Shown in pieces: positions 1-7,663 of a stretch of DNA of 64,000 nt. Position numbers and translations under genes: made by a program. A model generated the notes under the pieces. It saw only the letters and a program-made list of their open reading frames with translations, made no database searches and was not told the origin of the DNA. The stretch comes from Phyllobacterium trifolii (lineage in GTDB: Bacteria > Pseudomonadota > Alphaproteobacteria > Rhizobiales > Rhizobiaceae), in assembly GCF_014192095.1 (NCBI RefSeq), contig NZ_JACHXN010000001.1:310001-374000 (forward strand), written 5' to 3'. Within the stretch, counting starts at the first letter, position 1. Each line of letters begins with the position of its first letter.

Positions 1-1
1 G

Positions 2-517
2 GAGTTCCCGGGCTTTTCCGAGGACCTGAACGCCGACTACGACGCCGGAACAGCCCAGGTCTTCGGTGAACTTGGCTACCGTATCGATACCAGCCGCGTC
101 GCGTTCGAACCTTTCGCCAACCTCGCCTATGTTAACTTCCGGAGCGACTCCTTCTCCGAATCCGGTGGCGCAGCGGCACTATCCGCATCGAGCGAAACGA
201 CCGACACGACTTTCACCACGTTGGGTCTGCGGGCGTCCACCGATTTCACGATGGGAAGCATGTCGGCGACGGCACGCGGCATGCTGGGCTGGCGGCATGC
301 ATTTGACGATGTAACGCCGCAATCCCGCCTCGCCTTCACTGGAAGCGACGCCTTCACGATATCGGGCGTGCCAATCGACCAGGACGCCTTTGCAGTCGAG
401 GCCGGACTTGATGTCAAGCTCACGCATAGCGCGACGCTTGGTCTGTCCTATAATGGTCAGTTCGGCAGCAAAGCACTGGACAATGGCTTTAAGGCCGACC
501 TTTCGTTCAAGTTCTAA
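2..517 (+). CDS. Autotransporter outer-membrane beta-barrel domain, C-terminal fragment
   Basis: The reading frame is open from base 2 to the stop at 515-517, so only the last 171 codons of a larger gene are present; the start lies left of the window. The protein shows alternating short beta strands (AQVFGELGYRI, VAFEPFANLAYV, ATLGLSYNGQFG) and ends in SFKF with a terminal Phe. This is the signature of a beta-barrel inserted by the BAM machinery, as in the translocator domain of type V autotransporters. The passenger domain is not visible, so substrate or adhesin function cannot be stated. A hairpin followed by T residues lies just downstream. The family call is firm; the exact subfamily is not. 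Confidence 0.85.
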   Translation, partial: EFPGFSEDLNADYDAGTAQVFGELGYRIDTSRVAFEPFANLAYVNFRSDSFSESGGAAALSASSETTDTTFTTLGLRASTDFTMGSMSATARGMLGWRHAFDDVTPQSRLAFTGSDAFTISGVPIDQDAFAVEAGLDVKLTHSATLGLSYNGQFGSKALDNGFKADLSFKF

Positions 518-528
518 GAGCCTGAACG

Positions 529-563
529 AAAATTCGCCATGAAGGGCTGCAAATGGCGTTTTT
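529..563 (+). terminator. Hairpin downstream of the autotransporter
   Basis: CGCCAT (535-540) pairs with ATGGCG (553-558), extended by flanking A and T residues, and is followed by a run of T. The position 12 bases after the stop fits a terminator. The right half (547-563) is identical over 17 bases to part of the repeat copy at 44.1 kb, so it may instead be a remnant of that repeat family. Confidence 0.4.
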
Positions 564-626
564 GCACCCCTAACGAATTTGCGTCGGGGCTTTAAGACGT
601 TTGGCTCCGGCCTCTGAGGAAATACA

Positions 627-980
627 ATGGAACGGCCGGAAACAGAGCATATCGACCAGGATGCGAATCTCGACGCCTTGGCGAACTTTGTGGACTATTC
701 AGGCATTAACCGCGATCGGGGCGGCAGGTGCCGTTTTGACGCCGACATCCTGTTCAGCAGCGACAGGACTGTTGACGAGCGCACGCGCGTCCATATCAGC
801 TTTCGCGACGATGACGTTTCAGTGGTGCGCTTTACGGAGAAAGGTGAGTTGAACCCTGTCAATGTACATACGGAATTCAGACTTGCGTCATCCGTTTTCC
901 GGTTTGAAGATGAAGAGCTGCAGATTTTCGGATCGTCACCGAAAGTTGGCCAATACAAGGTCCGTATTCGGCCATTGTAG
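627..980 (+). CDS. Hypothetical protein, 117 aa
   Basis: I do not recognise this protein. It is short and acidic, has no signal peptide and no membrane segment, and looks soluble and cytoplasmic. The middle (VHISFRDDDVSVVRF) and the end (VGQYKVRIRPL) look beta-rich. The start is supported by GAGGA at 616-620, six bases before the ATG. It lies 27 bp upstream of the next gene on the same strand and may be co-transcribed with it, in which case the two might share a role in surface carbohydrate or envelope work; that is inference only. An overlapping frame starting at 601 is judged a shadow. Confidence 0.6.
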   Translation: MERPETEHIDQDANLDALANFVDYSGINRDRGGRCRFDADILFSSDRTVDERTRVHISFRDDDVSVVRFTEKGELNPVNVHTEFRLASSVFRFEDEELQIFGSSPKVGQYKVRIRPL

Positions 981-1007
981 AATTATTTCGGACTGGAGAA
1001 CTACCGA

Positions 1008-1772
1008 ATGACCGCTTCGTTTGCAGAAACCAAGCTGCTTCTGTTCCGGAGACTCAAATACATACTGCGCCGCCCAAAGCCTCCTGTGCTGGCCATTCCC
1101 TTTGCCGGACCAGTCTTGATTGTCGGCTCGGCTCCGGTTTCTCATAAGCCCATCGATTTTGACGAAACATTTCGTGTGATCACCATCAATGGTTCCCAGG
1201 CAGTGACCCGGAAATGGGGCATAGAAGTGCCCGACGTCACGCTCATGCAATACAGGCAGCTCGATGGCACGAACACGAACGCCGTCGAGGTTCGCCGCGT
1301 GCTCAAGGGAGAGCGCACAGGCATGCTTTACGTGCTGTTGTGGCGCAAGGGACTGGCGAGCCTGAACGAGCACCTCAACGCGTTTGACTATCACTATGAC
1401 AGGGTTCAGATCGTCAACCGCTACGAGCGCATTGCGCTGGTGGAAAAAATCTGCGGGCTGAAGGTGCTTGAAGTGGATGCAATCTCCAAATGTTCGAACG
1501 GGGTGATCGCGGTACTCTTCGCGCTATTGAACGGCGCTACAGCCGTCATCATCAGCGGAATCAACCCGCAGTCGACGGGACATGTCTATAACCAGGAAAA
1601 TTTGTCCCGCCTCCACGTCGAGATGGACAGCGAAATATTGTTGACGCTGCTGCGTCAGGGATATCCCGTTTATACGGCGGACCCCGAAGTAGCGAAGTCG
1701 ATAGGATTACCGCTCTGGGAGGGCAAAGCGTCGATCAATTCCGCACCTGTCTCGCATTACCGCGGAACATAA
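1008..1772 (+). CDS. Putative GT42-like glycosyltransferase, 254 aa
   Basis: The protein has an N-terminal PVLIVGSAPV segment (about residues 35-44), which looks like a nucleotide-sugar-binding loop of a GT-A-variant fold. Near residues 163-186 is a CSNGVIAVLFALLNG stretch followed by VIISGINP. It ends with an HVEMD segment and GYPVYTADPEV. The order of these elements resembles CstI/CstII sialyltransferases (family GT42), where a TSGV...ALG helix, a LSGID strand and a catalytic His followed by Asp occur in the same sequence. This is a by-eye resemblance, not an alignment score. There is no signal peptide; a basic N-terminus (FRRLKYILRRPK) could bind membrane. GGAG at 995-998 supports the start. 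Substrate unknown. Confidence 0.45.
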   Translation: MTASFAETKLLLFRRLKYILRRPKPPVLAIPFAGPVLIVGSAPVSHKPIDFDETFRVITINGSQAVTRKWGIEVPDVTLMQYRQLDGTNTNAVEVRRVLKGERTGMLYVLLWRKGLASLNEHLNAFDYHYDRVQIVNRYERIALVEKICGLKVLEVDAISKCSNGVIAVLFALLNGATAVIISGINPQSTGHVYNQENLSRLHVEMDSEILLTLLRQGYPVYTADPEVAKSIGLPLWEGKASINSAPVSHYRGT

Positions 1773-1817
1773 GCGCTGACGATCCGTTATAGCCCTGTAA
1801 TGAACAGGAGCTTCAAA

Positions 1818-2069
1818 ATGGCAATGTTTTCCAGAAATGCAGATGATATCCAGGGCGACGTCGAGGCGCAGATCGCGGCCTTGCGCAAAGAGATTTCCAA
1901 GATTTCGGCCAGTCTTTCCGATTTGGGATCTGAACGATTTGACGAGATGAAGCGTTCCGCATCAAGGCAGGCTCGTTACGCTGCCGATACCGCCAAGGAG
2001 AATCCTGTGGCGACGGTCGCGATCATTGCGGCTGCAGCTTTGCTACTCGGGCTTTTCTCGCGCCGTTGA
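1818..2069 (+). CDS. DUF883 (ElaB/YqjD-like) tail-anchored protein, 83 aa
   Basis: The first two thirds form a charged amphipathic helix with heptad character (VEAQIAALRKEISKISASL). A single C-terminal membrane segment (about residues 60-79) ends in LFSRR. This is the layout of DUF883 proteins; E. coli YqjD, ElaB and YgaM bind ribosomes and sit in the inner membrane in stationary phase. Function here is inferred from that family. The upstream in-frame ATG at 1800 is possible, but AGGAG at 1806-1810 is correctly spaced for the ATG at 1818. It is followed 17 bp later by a paralogue in the same orientation, probably one transcript. Confidence 0.75.
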   Translation: MAMFSRNADDIQGDVEAQIAALRKEISKISASLSDLGSERFDEMKRSASRQARYAADTAKENPVATVAIIAAAALLLGLFSRR

Positions 2070-2086
2070 TACAAGGATGACTTACC

Positions 2087-2398
2087 ATGGACGACATGAC
2101 CGAAGCTATGCAGGGCGAGACGGACAAGGAGAGACTACGCAGTGAGATCGCCGATTTGAAGCGCGATCTGGCGGCGATCACCAAAACCCTATCCGACCGC
2201 GGTATCGAATTCATCGATAATCTGTCGGATGACGACGAAAGCTCGACTTTCAATGAAATCAAGGAACGCGGGGCGCGCGCTGCAAGTGCTCTGGGTCATC
2301 GGGCTCAAAAAATTGCCAATACCCCAACACAAAATTCGGTGTCTACGCTGATGATCATCGCTGGCCTCGGCGTGATTATCGGGATGCTGGCTCGCTAG
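2087..2398 (+). CDS. DUF883 (ElaB/YqjD-like) tail-anchored protein, 103 aa
   Basis: Second member of the tandem pair. The acidic N-terminus is followed by a helical segment (RLRSEIADLKRDLAAITKTL), a linker, and a C-terminal membrane anchor (VSTLMIIAGLGVIIGMLAR). The helix-plus-anchor pattern and the repeated K/R-D-L spacing match the upstream gene, so this looks like an old duplication. AAGGA at 2073-2077 lies before the ATG. Family members dimerise through the helix and are linked to stationary-phase or envelope stress; nothing in the sequence shows which applies here. A poly-A/poly-T palindrome follows directly after the stop, and a stronger terminator about 100 bp later. Confidence 0.7.
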   Translation: MDDMTEAMQGETDKERLRSEIADLKRDLAAITKTLSDRGIEFIDNLSDDDESSTFNEIKERGARAASALGHRAQKIANTPTQNSVSTLMIIAGLGVIIGMLAR

Positions 2399-2450
2399 AA
2401 AAAAAATTATTTTTTGCGGAACCTTTGCGACGCATCTGCGTTTCTACAAA

Positions 2451-2535
2451 ACTGGTCCCCCAACCAGCTAGGCTGCAACCCCACAGCCAACCCCGAGTCC
2501 CAGCTTCTGCTCCGGTAGAAGCTGGGCTTTTTTTT
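2451..2535 (+). ncRNA. Candidate small RNA or structured 3' UTR with C-rich loops
   Basis: Three consecutive hairpins are visible: CTGGT/ACCAG with a CCCCCA loop (2452-2466), GGCTG/CAGCC with a CAACCCCA loop (about 2471-2488), and the terminator stem from 2499 to 2526, preceded by AACCCCGAG. C-rich loops ahead of a terminator are typical of several alphaproteobacterial trans-acting sRNAs that pair with G-rich ribosome binding sites. I could not find a convincing promoter just upstream, so it may be the processed 3' end of the DUF883 transcript. Confidence 0.35.
2499..2535 (+). terminator. Rho-independent terminator
   Basis: CCCAGCTTCT (2499-2508) pairs perfectly with AGAAGCTGGG (2517-2526) around an 8-nt loop, followed by C and eight T residues (2528-2535). 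It ends the plus-strand DUF883 transcript, just before the minus-strand merR stop. Confidence 0.85.
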
Positions 2536-2549
2536 AGGACTATATGAAT

Positions 2550-3107
2550 TCAGCGGACCTGATCAAGCAGACGCTTGCATTCAAGCAGATCAAACAGCGT
2601 TTCCTGAAGAAGTGTACGATTGTCTTTGGAGAGCCGTTTGCCATCGGCAGCAACCGGCCCCTCGTCGTCCCCCTTGATCAATCCGAAGAGACGTCTGCCT
2701 TGGGGCGCGGATTTCGACGTTCCCATGACGGCAGCTTCCTCGTCGGCGTCGACGCGATCCTGCTCGGCGGCAAGCGCTTCTTCCTGACGGGCCGAGGCCT
2801 GTTTTTGCTGGCTGATCGCTTCGGCTGCTGCAGTATCGCCGCTGCCGAGCGCTATGATGAATTGGGTACCGTTTTCCCGGAGAAGCCGTTGCACGCCCTT
2901 GATCGTATAGCCCTGATCATAGAGCAGATGGCGAATCCCCTTCAGCAGATCCACGTCCAGAGGGCGGTAATAACGACGGCCGCCGCCGCGTTTCATCGGT
3001 TTGATGTGCGTGAAGCGTGTTTCCCAGAAGCGCAGGACGTGCTGGGGCAGATCGAGATCTTCTGCAACTTCGCTGATGGTTCTAAATGCGTCGGGACTCT
3101 TGTCCAT
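2550..3107 (-). CDS. MerR family transcriptional regulator, 185 aa
   Basis: The N-terminal winged helix-turn-helix of the MerR fold is clear ([20 protein letters not shown], residues 9-28, then [13 protein letters not shown] near 40-52). The rest is a helical region and a low-complexity, charged linker (about 95-155), with no effector Cys cluster. It therefore resembles the conserved rhizobial MerR-like protein encoded next to ihfA, not the metal-sensing MerR proteins. It is the last gene of the plsX-fabH-ihfA-merR cluster, 134 bp after ihfA, an order kept across Rhizobiales. Its targets are unknown; the position suggests a housekeeping rather than resistance role. Confidence 0.85.
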   Translation of the reverse strand: MDKSPDAFRTISEVAEDLDLPQHVLRFWETRFTHIKPMKRGGGRRYYRPLDVDLLKGIRHLLYDQGYTIKGVQRLLRENGTQFIIALGSGDTAAAEAISQQKQASARQEEALAAEQDRVDADEEAAVMGTSKSAPQGRRLFGLIKGDDEGPVAADGKRLSKDNRTLLQETLFDLLECKRLLDQVR

Positions 3108-3241
3108 GATTTCACCCTCTCAGGAGAAATTCTGATTCGACCTCTATTTCAGCGGTTTATCGACCATTTTTCAAGCGCGGCGCTAAACTACACCACAGCA
3201 ATCTTGCATCCGGAGCGTGCAGAACGCAAATTCAGCCATGT

Positions 3242-3562
3242 TCAGGCTGTTTTTTTCTTGCGCGTCTGGTGCGAGCGCAAAATTCGCTGCTTCAGCACGT
3301 TCGACGCCTTGAACGTCATTACCCGGCGCGGCAGGATTGGAACCTCTTCACCCGTCTTGGGATTGCGGCCGATGCGTTCGTTTTTATCTCGTACCTGGAA
3401 CGTGGCGAAAGACGACAATTTGACGGTCTCGCCACGAACAATTGCGTCACACACTTCGTCGAGAATTGTCTCGACAAGCGAAGCTGATTCAGTTCGTGAA
3501 AGCCCTACCTTGCGATAGACCGCTTCAGCCAGATCAGCGCGCGTAATGGTCTTACCCCCCAT
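3242..3562 (-). CDS. ihfA: Integration host factor subunit alpha
   Basis: The protein is 106 aa, the normal length for IHF-alpha, with the DNABII fold: an N-terminal helical dimer interface ([17 protein letters not shown]) and the beta-arm that carries the DNA-intercalating proline in [12 protein letters not shown], followed by [16 protein letters not shown]. With IhfB (not in this window) it bends DNA sharply at promoters, replication origins and recombination sites. It is encoded between fabH and merR, the standard rhizobial position. The gap to fabH is 122 bp, so it may have its own promoter. The lysine-rich C-terminus (HQTRKKKTA) is usual in alphaproteobacteria. Confidence 0.95.
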   Translation of the reverse strand: MGGKTITRADLAEAVYRKVGLSRTESASLVETILDEVCDAIVRGETVKLSSFATFQVRDKNERIGRNPKTGEEVPILPRRVMTFKASNVLKQRILRSHQTRKKKTA

Positions 3563-3684
3563 ACGATCTCAAAGCTCTCGTTTGTTGCAAAACTACCAGG
3601 TGACAGCGGAAGTTACAGAATGAAACCGGATCGGGCAAGCACGTTGAGAAAGTTCGTGAACTAATTCAATGCTTAACCTGCCTG

Positions 3685-4656
3685 CTACCACCGTAGCAGA
3701 ACTGCACCCCACGTAAACCCCCCACCCATGGCTTCGAGTAGGACGAGATCGCCTTGCTTGATCCGGCCGTCGGCCACAGCGGCCGCAAGAGCTAAGGGTA
3801 CTGAAGCAGCTGAGGTATTTCCGTGTTGGTCGACAGTGATGACGACCTTCCCGGCAGGCAGGTCGAGCTTCTTCGCGGTAGCGTCGATGATGCGCTTGTT
3901 GGCTTGGTGCGGGACGAACCAATCAATGTCCGCGGCAGTAATTCCTGCCTCGGAAAACGCCGCTTCGATCACATCGGTGACCATGCCGACGGCATGCTTG
4001 AACACCTCCCGACCTTCCATCCGCAGATACCCCACCGTCTGCGTCGTGGATGGTCCACCATCTACGTATAGTTTCTGTTTGTGCGACCCATCGGAACGCA
4101 GATTGGCGGTGAGGACGCCTCGATCCGAGGTCAGACCACGGCCCTCACCCGCTTCCAGAACAACAGCACCCGCACCATCACCGAACAACACGCATGTCGT
4201 GCGGTCTTTCCAGTCGAGGATACGGGAAAACGTCTCCGATCCGATGACCAGAACACGTTTGGCCATGCCGCCGCGAATATAAAGATCGGCGGTGGTCATC
4301 GCATAGACGAAGCCGGAGCACACCGCCTGCATGTCGAATGCAAAGCCGTGCGTCATGCCAAGGCGCGCCTGAATATCGACCGCGGACGCTGGAAATGTGT
4401 TGTCCGGCGTCGAAGTAGCCAGGATGATCAGATCGATATCGTCCGGCGTGAGACCGGCATTGTCCAGCGCGGCCCGTGCTGCTGCCTCGCCGAGCGAAGC
4501 CGTCGTCTCACCCTCACCAGCGATATAACGCTGGCGGATACCCGTGCGCTGGACGATCCATTCGTCGCTCGTCTCGACAATGCCTTCCAGATCAGCATTC
4601 TTGACCAGGCGTGCCGGCTTGGCCGCCCCTATACCTTTAACAACTGATCTGATCAT
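3685..4656 (-). CDS. fabH: 3-oxoacyl-[ACP] synthase III (KAS III)
   Basis: FabH condenses acetyl-CoA with malonyl-ACP to begin fatty acid synthesis in the cytoplasm. All three catalytic residues are present: Cys113 in AVCSGF, His250 in FVPHQANKR, and Asn280 in HGNTSAA. The 323-aa length is normal. The start codon overlaps the plsX stop by four bases (ATGA), so translation is probably coupled and the two enzymes are made together. FabH starts the acyl chains that PlsX later diverts into phospholipid, so the pairing makes metabolic sense. No unusual residues seen. Confidence 0.97.
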   Translation of the reverse strand: MIRSVVKGIGAAKPARLVKNADLEGIVETSDEWIVQRTGIRQRYIAGEGETTASLGEAAARAALDNAGLTPDDIDLIILATSTPDNTFPASAVDIQARLGMTHGFAFDMQAVCSGFVYAMTTADLYIRGGMAKRVLVIGSETFSRILDWKDRTTCVLFGDGAGAVVLEAGEGRGLTSDRGVLTANLRSDGSHKQKLYVDGGPSTTQTVGYLRMEGREVFKHAVGMVTDVIEAAFSEAGITAADIDWFVPHQANKRIIDATAKKLDLPAGKVVITVDQHGNTSAASVPLALAAAVADGRIKQGDLVLLEAMGGGFTWGAVLLRW

Positions 4657-5738
4657 TTAACTTCCTGTTGTATTTCGACTTCTGTGTCGTTGTCGGCTTC
4701 GTCCTTGAAGGCGACGCCGACCGGACCCTTGTGGAAATGCGTGAGATCCGCAGCGATCTTGTCGAGGAGCTTGTTGTGAGCCATGTCATAACCAACATCG
4801 ATGGCGGAGGCAAAGCCCAGTGCGTCGGTGCCACCATGGCTCTTGATGACGACACCATTAAGGCCAAGGAACACGCCGCCATTGGTCTTGCGCGGGTCAA
4901 GCTTCTCGCGCAGACGGTTGAACGCGCCCCTGGCGAAAATATAGCCAATCTTCGCCATCAGTGTGCGGTTCATGGCCTCGCGCAGATATTGCGCATATTG
5001 CTTGGCCGTGCCTTCTGCCGCCTTGAGCGCGATATTCCCGGTGAACCCTTCCGTCACAACGACATCCACCGTGCCCTTGCCGATGTCGTCACCCTCGACG
5101 AAGCCGTAATATTCGAGGCTGGGCAACGGAATTTCGCGCAGGATACGCGCCGCGTCCTTGACGTCATCCTGCCCCTTGATCTCTTCCACGCCGACATTCA
5201 GAAGGCCAATCGTGGGGCGCTCGATGTCAAAAAGGGAGCGCGCCATGGCGGCTCCCATCACAGCGTAGTCCACGAGTTGCTGCGCATCGGCACCGATCGT
5301 CGCGCCTATGTCGAGTACAATGCTTTCACCGCGCAAAGTCGGCCATATGCCAGCGATGGCGGGCCGCTCGACATTTGCCATCGTACGCAGGCAGAACTTC
5401 GACATCGCCATGAGAGCGCCGGTATTGCCGGCGGAAACGCAGACATCTGCCTCGCCCGTCTTTACGGCCTCGATAGAACGCCACATGGATGATTTCCAGC
5501 GGCCGTTGCGCAAAGCCTGGCTCGGCTTCTCGTCCATACGCACGGACACATCGCAATGGTGGAACGTCGAGGCGTTGGACAATGCCTGATGTTTTGCCAG
5601 ATGCGGCTGGACCTCTTCTTCTCGTCCAAAAATCACGAACCTGATATCAGGATGGCGCTCCAGCGCCGTTGCCATGCCGGGAATGACGATCGATGGACCG
5701 AAATCACCGCCCATGGCATCAATGGAAATTCTGATCAC
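4653..5738 (-). CDS. plsX: Phosphate acyltransferase PlsX
   Basis: PlsX converts acyl-ACP and phosphate into acyl-phosphate, the donor used by PlsY for the first acylation of glycerol-3-phosphate. The N-terminus [14 protein letters not shown], the SAGNTGALM motif (about residues 102-110) and GFTGNIALK (about 230) are family hallmarks. At 361 aa it is slightly longer than most because of an acidic C-terminal tail ([12 protein letters not shown]) beyond the conserved part. It is a peripheral membrane enzyme with no transmembrane segments. It lies 76 bp after the DUF177 gene and overlaps fabH by four bases. Confidence 0.97.
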   Translation of the reverse strand: MIRISIDAMGGDFGPSIVIPGMATALERHPDIRFVIFGREEEVQPHLAKHQALSNASTFHHCDVSVRMDEKPSQALRNGRWKSSMWRSIEAVKTGEADVCVSAGNTGALMAMSKFCLRTMANVERPAIAGIWPTLRGESIVLDIGATIGADAQQLVDYAVMGAAMARSLFDIERPTIGLLNVGVEEIKGQDDVKDAARILREIPLPSLEYYGFVEGDDIGKGTVDVVVTEGFTGNIALKAAEGTAKQYAQYLREAMNRTLMAKIGYIFARGAFNRLREKLDPRKTNGGVFLGLNGVVIKSHGGTDALGFASAIDVGYDMAHNKLLDKIAADLTHFHKGPVGVAFKDEADNDTEVEIQQEVK

Positions 5739-5814
5739 TCTCGATTGTCCTGTCCTGTTCAGTACGGATGCGCCTATCCGGGCGGCATTACTTATGCCGA
5801 GGACATACCACCAA

Positions 5815-6384
5815 TCAAGTGTTCTGTTTCCAATCCTTCAGACCAGCGAACGGATTGGCAGGTTTTTCCGCCTCGTCCGCTTCGCCAAAACGCGCCACGA
5901 CCGGTGGCGCATCCTCGATTTCGGGCTTGCGTGGATAGGGATCGATCGCAAGTTCAAAAAACTCCTCGGCGATAGCGCCTGCATCGAGCCTGTCGCCGGA
6001 AAACGTCTCCGGTGCATCGGGCCCCTCGGCGTCGATGATGAGTTCGCCATTCTCATCAAGCGGCAAACGGGCAAGCCGAGAATTTTCCGGCACGAAAAGC
6101 GTGTCGATCTCCGCATTGACGGTCGCATCGATCGGCTCCAGAGTTACGATACATGACTGGACGATCTCTGCTTTGATGGTACCCAGAACGCGAATGCCGT
6201 CCTTTTTCCAAGGCACGATCTGCAGATCGGCCTTGAACGATTTGACATCCTCCAATTCGTGAAAGTCGCGCAGTGCATCGCGCTCACGTTGATCGGCATC
6301 GATCTTTATCGTGACCCCTTTTTGCGGCAGGCGGTTGATGGAAACAGGAAAGCTTAAGGCTCCATCGGTTTTTCTTGTCGTCAT
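5815..6384 (-). CDS. DUF177 (YceD-like) protein, 189 aa
   Basis: The middle carries the DUF177 core ([19 protein letters not shown] and [21 protein letters not shown]), the pattern of YceD proteins. In bacteria and plants, DUF177/YceD proteins are linked to 23S rRNA processing or ribosome assembly. In many bacteria yceD sits upstream of rpmF and plsX; here it keeps the plsX link but rpmF is absent. An upstream TTG at 6402 is in frame, but AGGGGGAAG lies 5 bases before the ATG at 6384, which I prefer. It follows the cytochrome chaperone gene by 14 bp, suggesting one operon. Confidence 0.85.
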   Translation of the reverse strand: MTTRKTDGALSFPVSINRLPQKGVTIKIDADQRERDALRDFHELEDVKSFKADLQIVPWKKDGIRVLGTIKAEIVQSCIVTLEPIDATVNAEIDTLFVPENSRLARLPLDENGELIIDAEGPDAPETFSGDRLDAGAIAEEFFELAIDPYPRKPEIEDAPPVVARFGEADEAEKPANPFAGLKDWKQNT

Positions 6385-6398
6385 CTTGCTTCCCCCTT

Positions 6399-6956
6399 TC
6401 AATTCCGCGGTGTTTCAAGAGCGCCCGCGTCAGGAAATATCACTTTCCCGCTTGCGAGTACTTCGTCAGGCTGGCTCTCCAGCAACCGGACCGCCCGTCC
6501 TACATAATCTGCCAGCGCAGCTGCGCCTGACCAGCTATCGCTGTCAGGCCGAATATTGCGCGCAAGCGCGGCAACCAAGGCCGGGTGATCGTTGGCTTCA
6601 AGCGCCTTGTCGTAGGATTCGATACGGCCGTAAAACATCCGCGCCAGTTTCTTCATGCGCTTGGGTACACCCGAATCCCCTATGCCGAGCTCGCGCAAGG
6701 AATGATCGACATCCCTGAAAAATTCGTCCGTCACTTCCTGGCCGATTGCTTTCAGTGCCGGGCTTCTGCCCTTGATACGCCTGACAAACAGATAAACATG
6801 CAAAGAGAGCATTTCATACCGGCCAAGCGGCGAATCCGGTACATCCAGGTCCGAATAAAAGTATGGCTGCCGCGCCGCTGCCACGATCGCATCGTAGAGG
6901 GCAATGGTAATCGCCTCATTTGCTTTGGCCTTGCGGCTGAATAGACTGAGAATCAT
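6399..6956 (-). CDS. Ubiquinol-cytochrome c chaperone (CBP3/UQCC1-like)
   Basis: The protein has the conserved opening NEAITIALYDAIVAAARQP, a YEMLSLHVYLFVRRIKG segment and FFRDVDHSLRELGIGDSGVPKRM, matching the ubiquinol-cytochrome c chaperone domain. In mitochondria Cbp3 helps make and assemble cytochrome b of complex III; alphaproteobacterial members are thought to do the same for the bc1 complex. Translation could begin at 6992 (MMHGRL), but that extension is not expected for the family, so I place the start at 6956 (MILSLF); the ribosome binding site is weak for both. It is divergent from bamE and heads the DUF177-plsX-fabH string. Confidence 0.85.
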   Translation of the reverse strand: MILSLFSRKAKANEAITIALYDAIVAAARQPYFYSDLDVPDSPLGRYEMLSLHVYLFVRRIKGRSPALKAIGQEVTDEFFRDVDHSLRELGIGDSGVPKRMKKLARMFYGRIESYDKALEANDHPALVAALARNIRPDSDSWSGAAALADYVGRAVRLLESQPDEVLASGKVIFPDAGALETPRN

Positions 6957-7069
6957 GTAGTTAGGCCCTAACTTGAGTCTCCCATGCATCACGAGTCGCG
7001 TGTTGCATCGGACTTCAAGGTGGTTTACCGAAGTTCTGCGGGCAGCGAAAGACTTGCGCCCAGTTTGAA

Positions 7070-7606
7070 ATGGAGATGTCGTTGCTGCAGCGGATTTTCA
7101 AGACCGGTTGTTCAAGGGAATACCTTCTCGCCGGAACCTTTTTATTGGCTACGGGGCTCGCTGGCTGCAATACTGCCAACCTCAATCCATCAGAGACACT
7201 GACACAGGGCTATGTCATTGACGACAAGGCGCTGGAGTTCGTTCCTGTAGGCTCCAGCCGTGAGCAGGTGATCCTGTCGCTGGGCAGTCCGTCAACGACA
7301 GCGACATTCGACAATGAGGTTTTCTACTACATCTCGCAAAAAGCTCATCGCAGCGTCGCCTTCATGCAGCCCAAGGTCACGGAACGCCGCATTCTGGCCG
7401 TCTATTTCGACAAGGACAGCAAAGTTTCCAGCGTCTCCAATTATGGATTGCAGGATGGCAAGGTATTCGACTTCATTTCCCGCACCACGCCGACAGGCGG
7501 CAAGGATCTCTCCTTCCTCGGCCAGTTGCTGCAAGGTGTCGGCAAGACCCCGTCAATGCCCTCTGCCTCAGGCACGCCCACCGGAGGCGCTCCGGATAAC
7601 CCTTAA
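7070..7606 (+). CDS. bamE: Outer membrane assembly lipoprotein BamE (SmpA/OmlA)
   Basis: An N-terminal signal with lipobox LAGC (cysteine near residue 33) marks a lipoprotein. The mature part has the SmpA/OmlA fold: GYVIDDKALEFVPVGSSREQVILSLGSPS, then TFDNEVFYYISQK and RRILAVYFD. BamE stabilises BamD and BamA in the machinery that folds outer-membrane beta-barrels, such as the autotransporter at the left edge. The C-terminal tail is rich in Pro, Gly and Thr. ATG at 7076 is an alternative start. It is transcribed away from the cytochrome chaperone gene and ends at a strong bidirectional terminator shared with hppA. Confidence 0.93.
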   Translation: MEMSLLQRIFKTGCSREYLLAGTFLLATGLAGCNTANLNPSETLTQGYVIDDKALEFVPVGSSREQVILSLGSPSTTATFDNEVFYYISQKAHRSVAFMQPKVTERRILAVYFDKDSKVSSVSNYGLQDGKVFDFISRTTPTGGKDLSFLGQLLQGVGKTPSMPSASGTPTGGAPDNP

Positions 7607-7611
7607 AAAAC

Positions 7612-7644
7612 AAAACCCGCGAAACATGTTTCGCGGGTTTTTTT
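7612..7644 (+). terminator. Bidirectional terminator between bamE and hppA
   Basis: A near-perfect palindrome from 7612 to 7641 (ACCCGCGAAAC / GTTTCGCGGGT) with A residues on the left and T residues on the right. It can end bamE on the plus strand and hppA on the minus strand. Confidence 0.9.
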
Positions 7645-7663
7645 GTTGGGCGAGTATCAGCAA

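Noticed and set aside
2400-2540. tRNA gene beside merR
   Set aside because: I looked for a tRNA beside merR; no cloverleaf or anticodon arm fits, only the hairpins described.
2544-3518. Long plus-strand open frame (324 codons) opposite merR and ihfA
   Set aside because: It is antisense to two well-conserved genes, has no family pattern and follows the terminator; it exists because the minus-strand genes are GC-rich.
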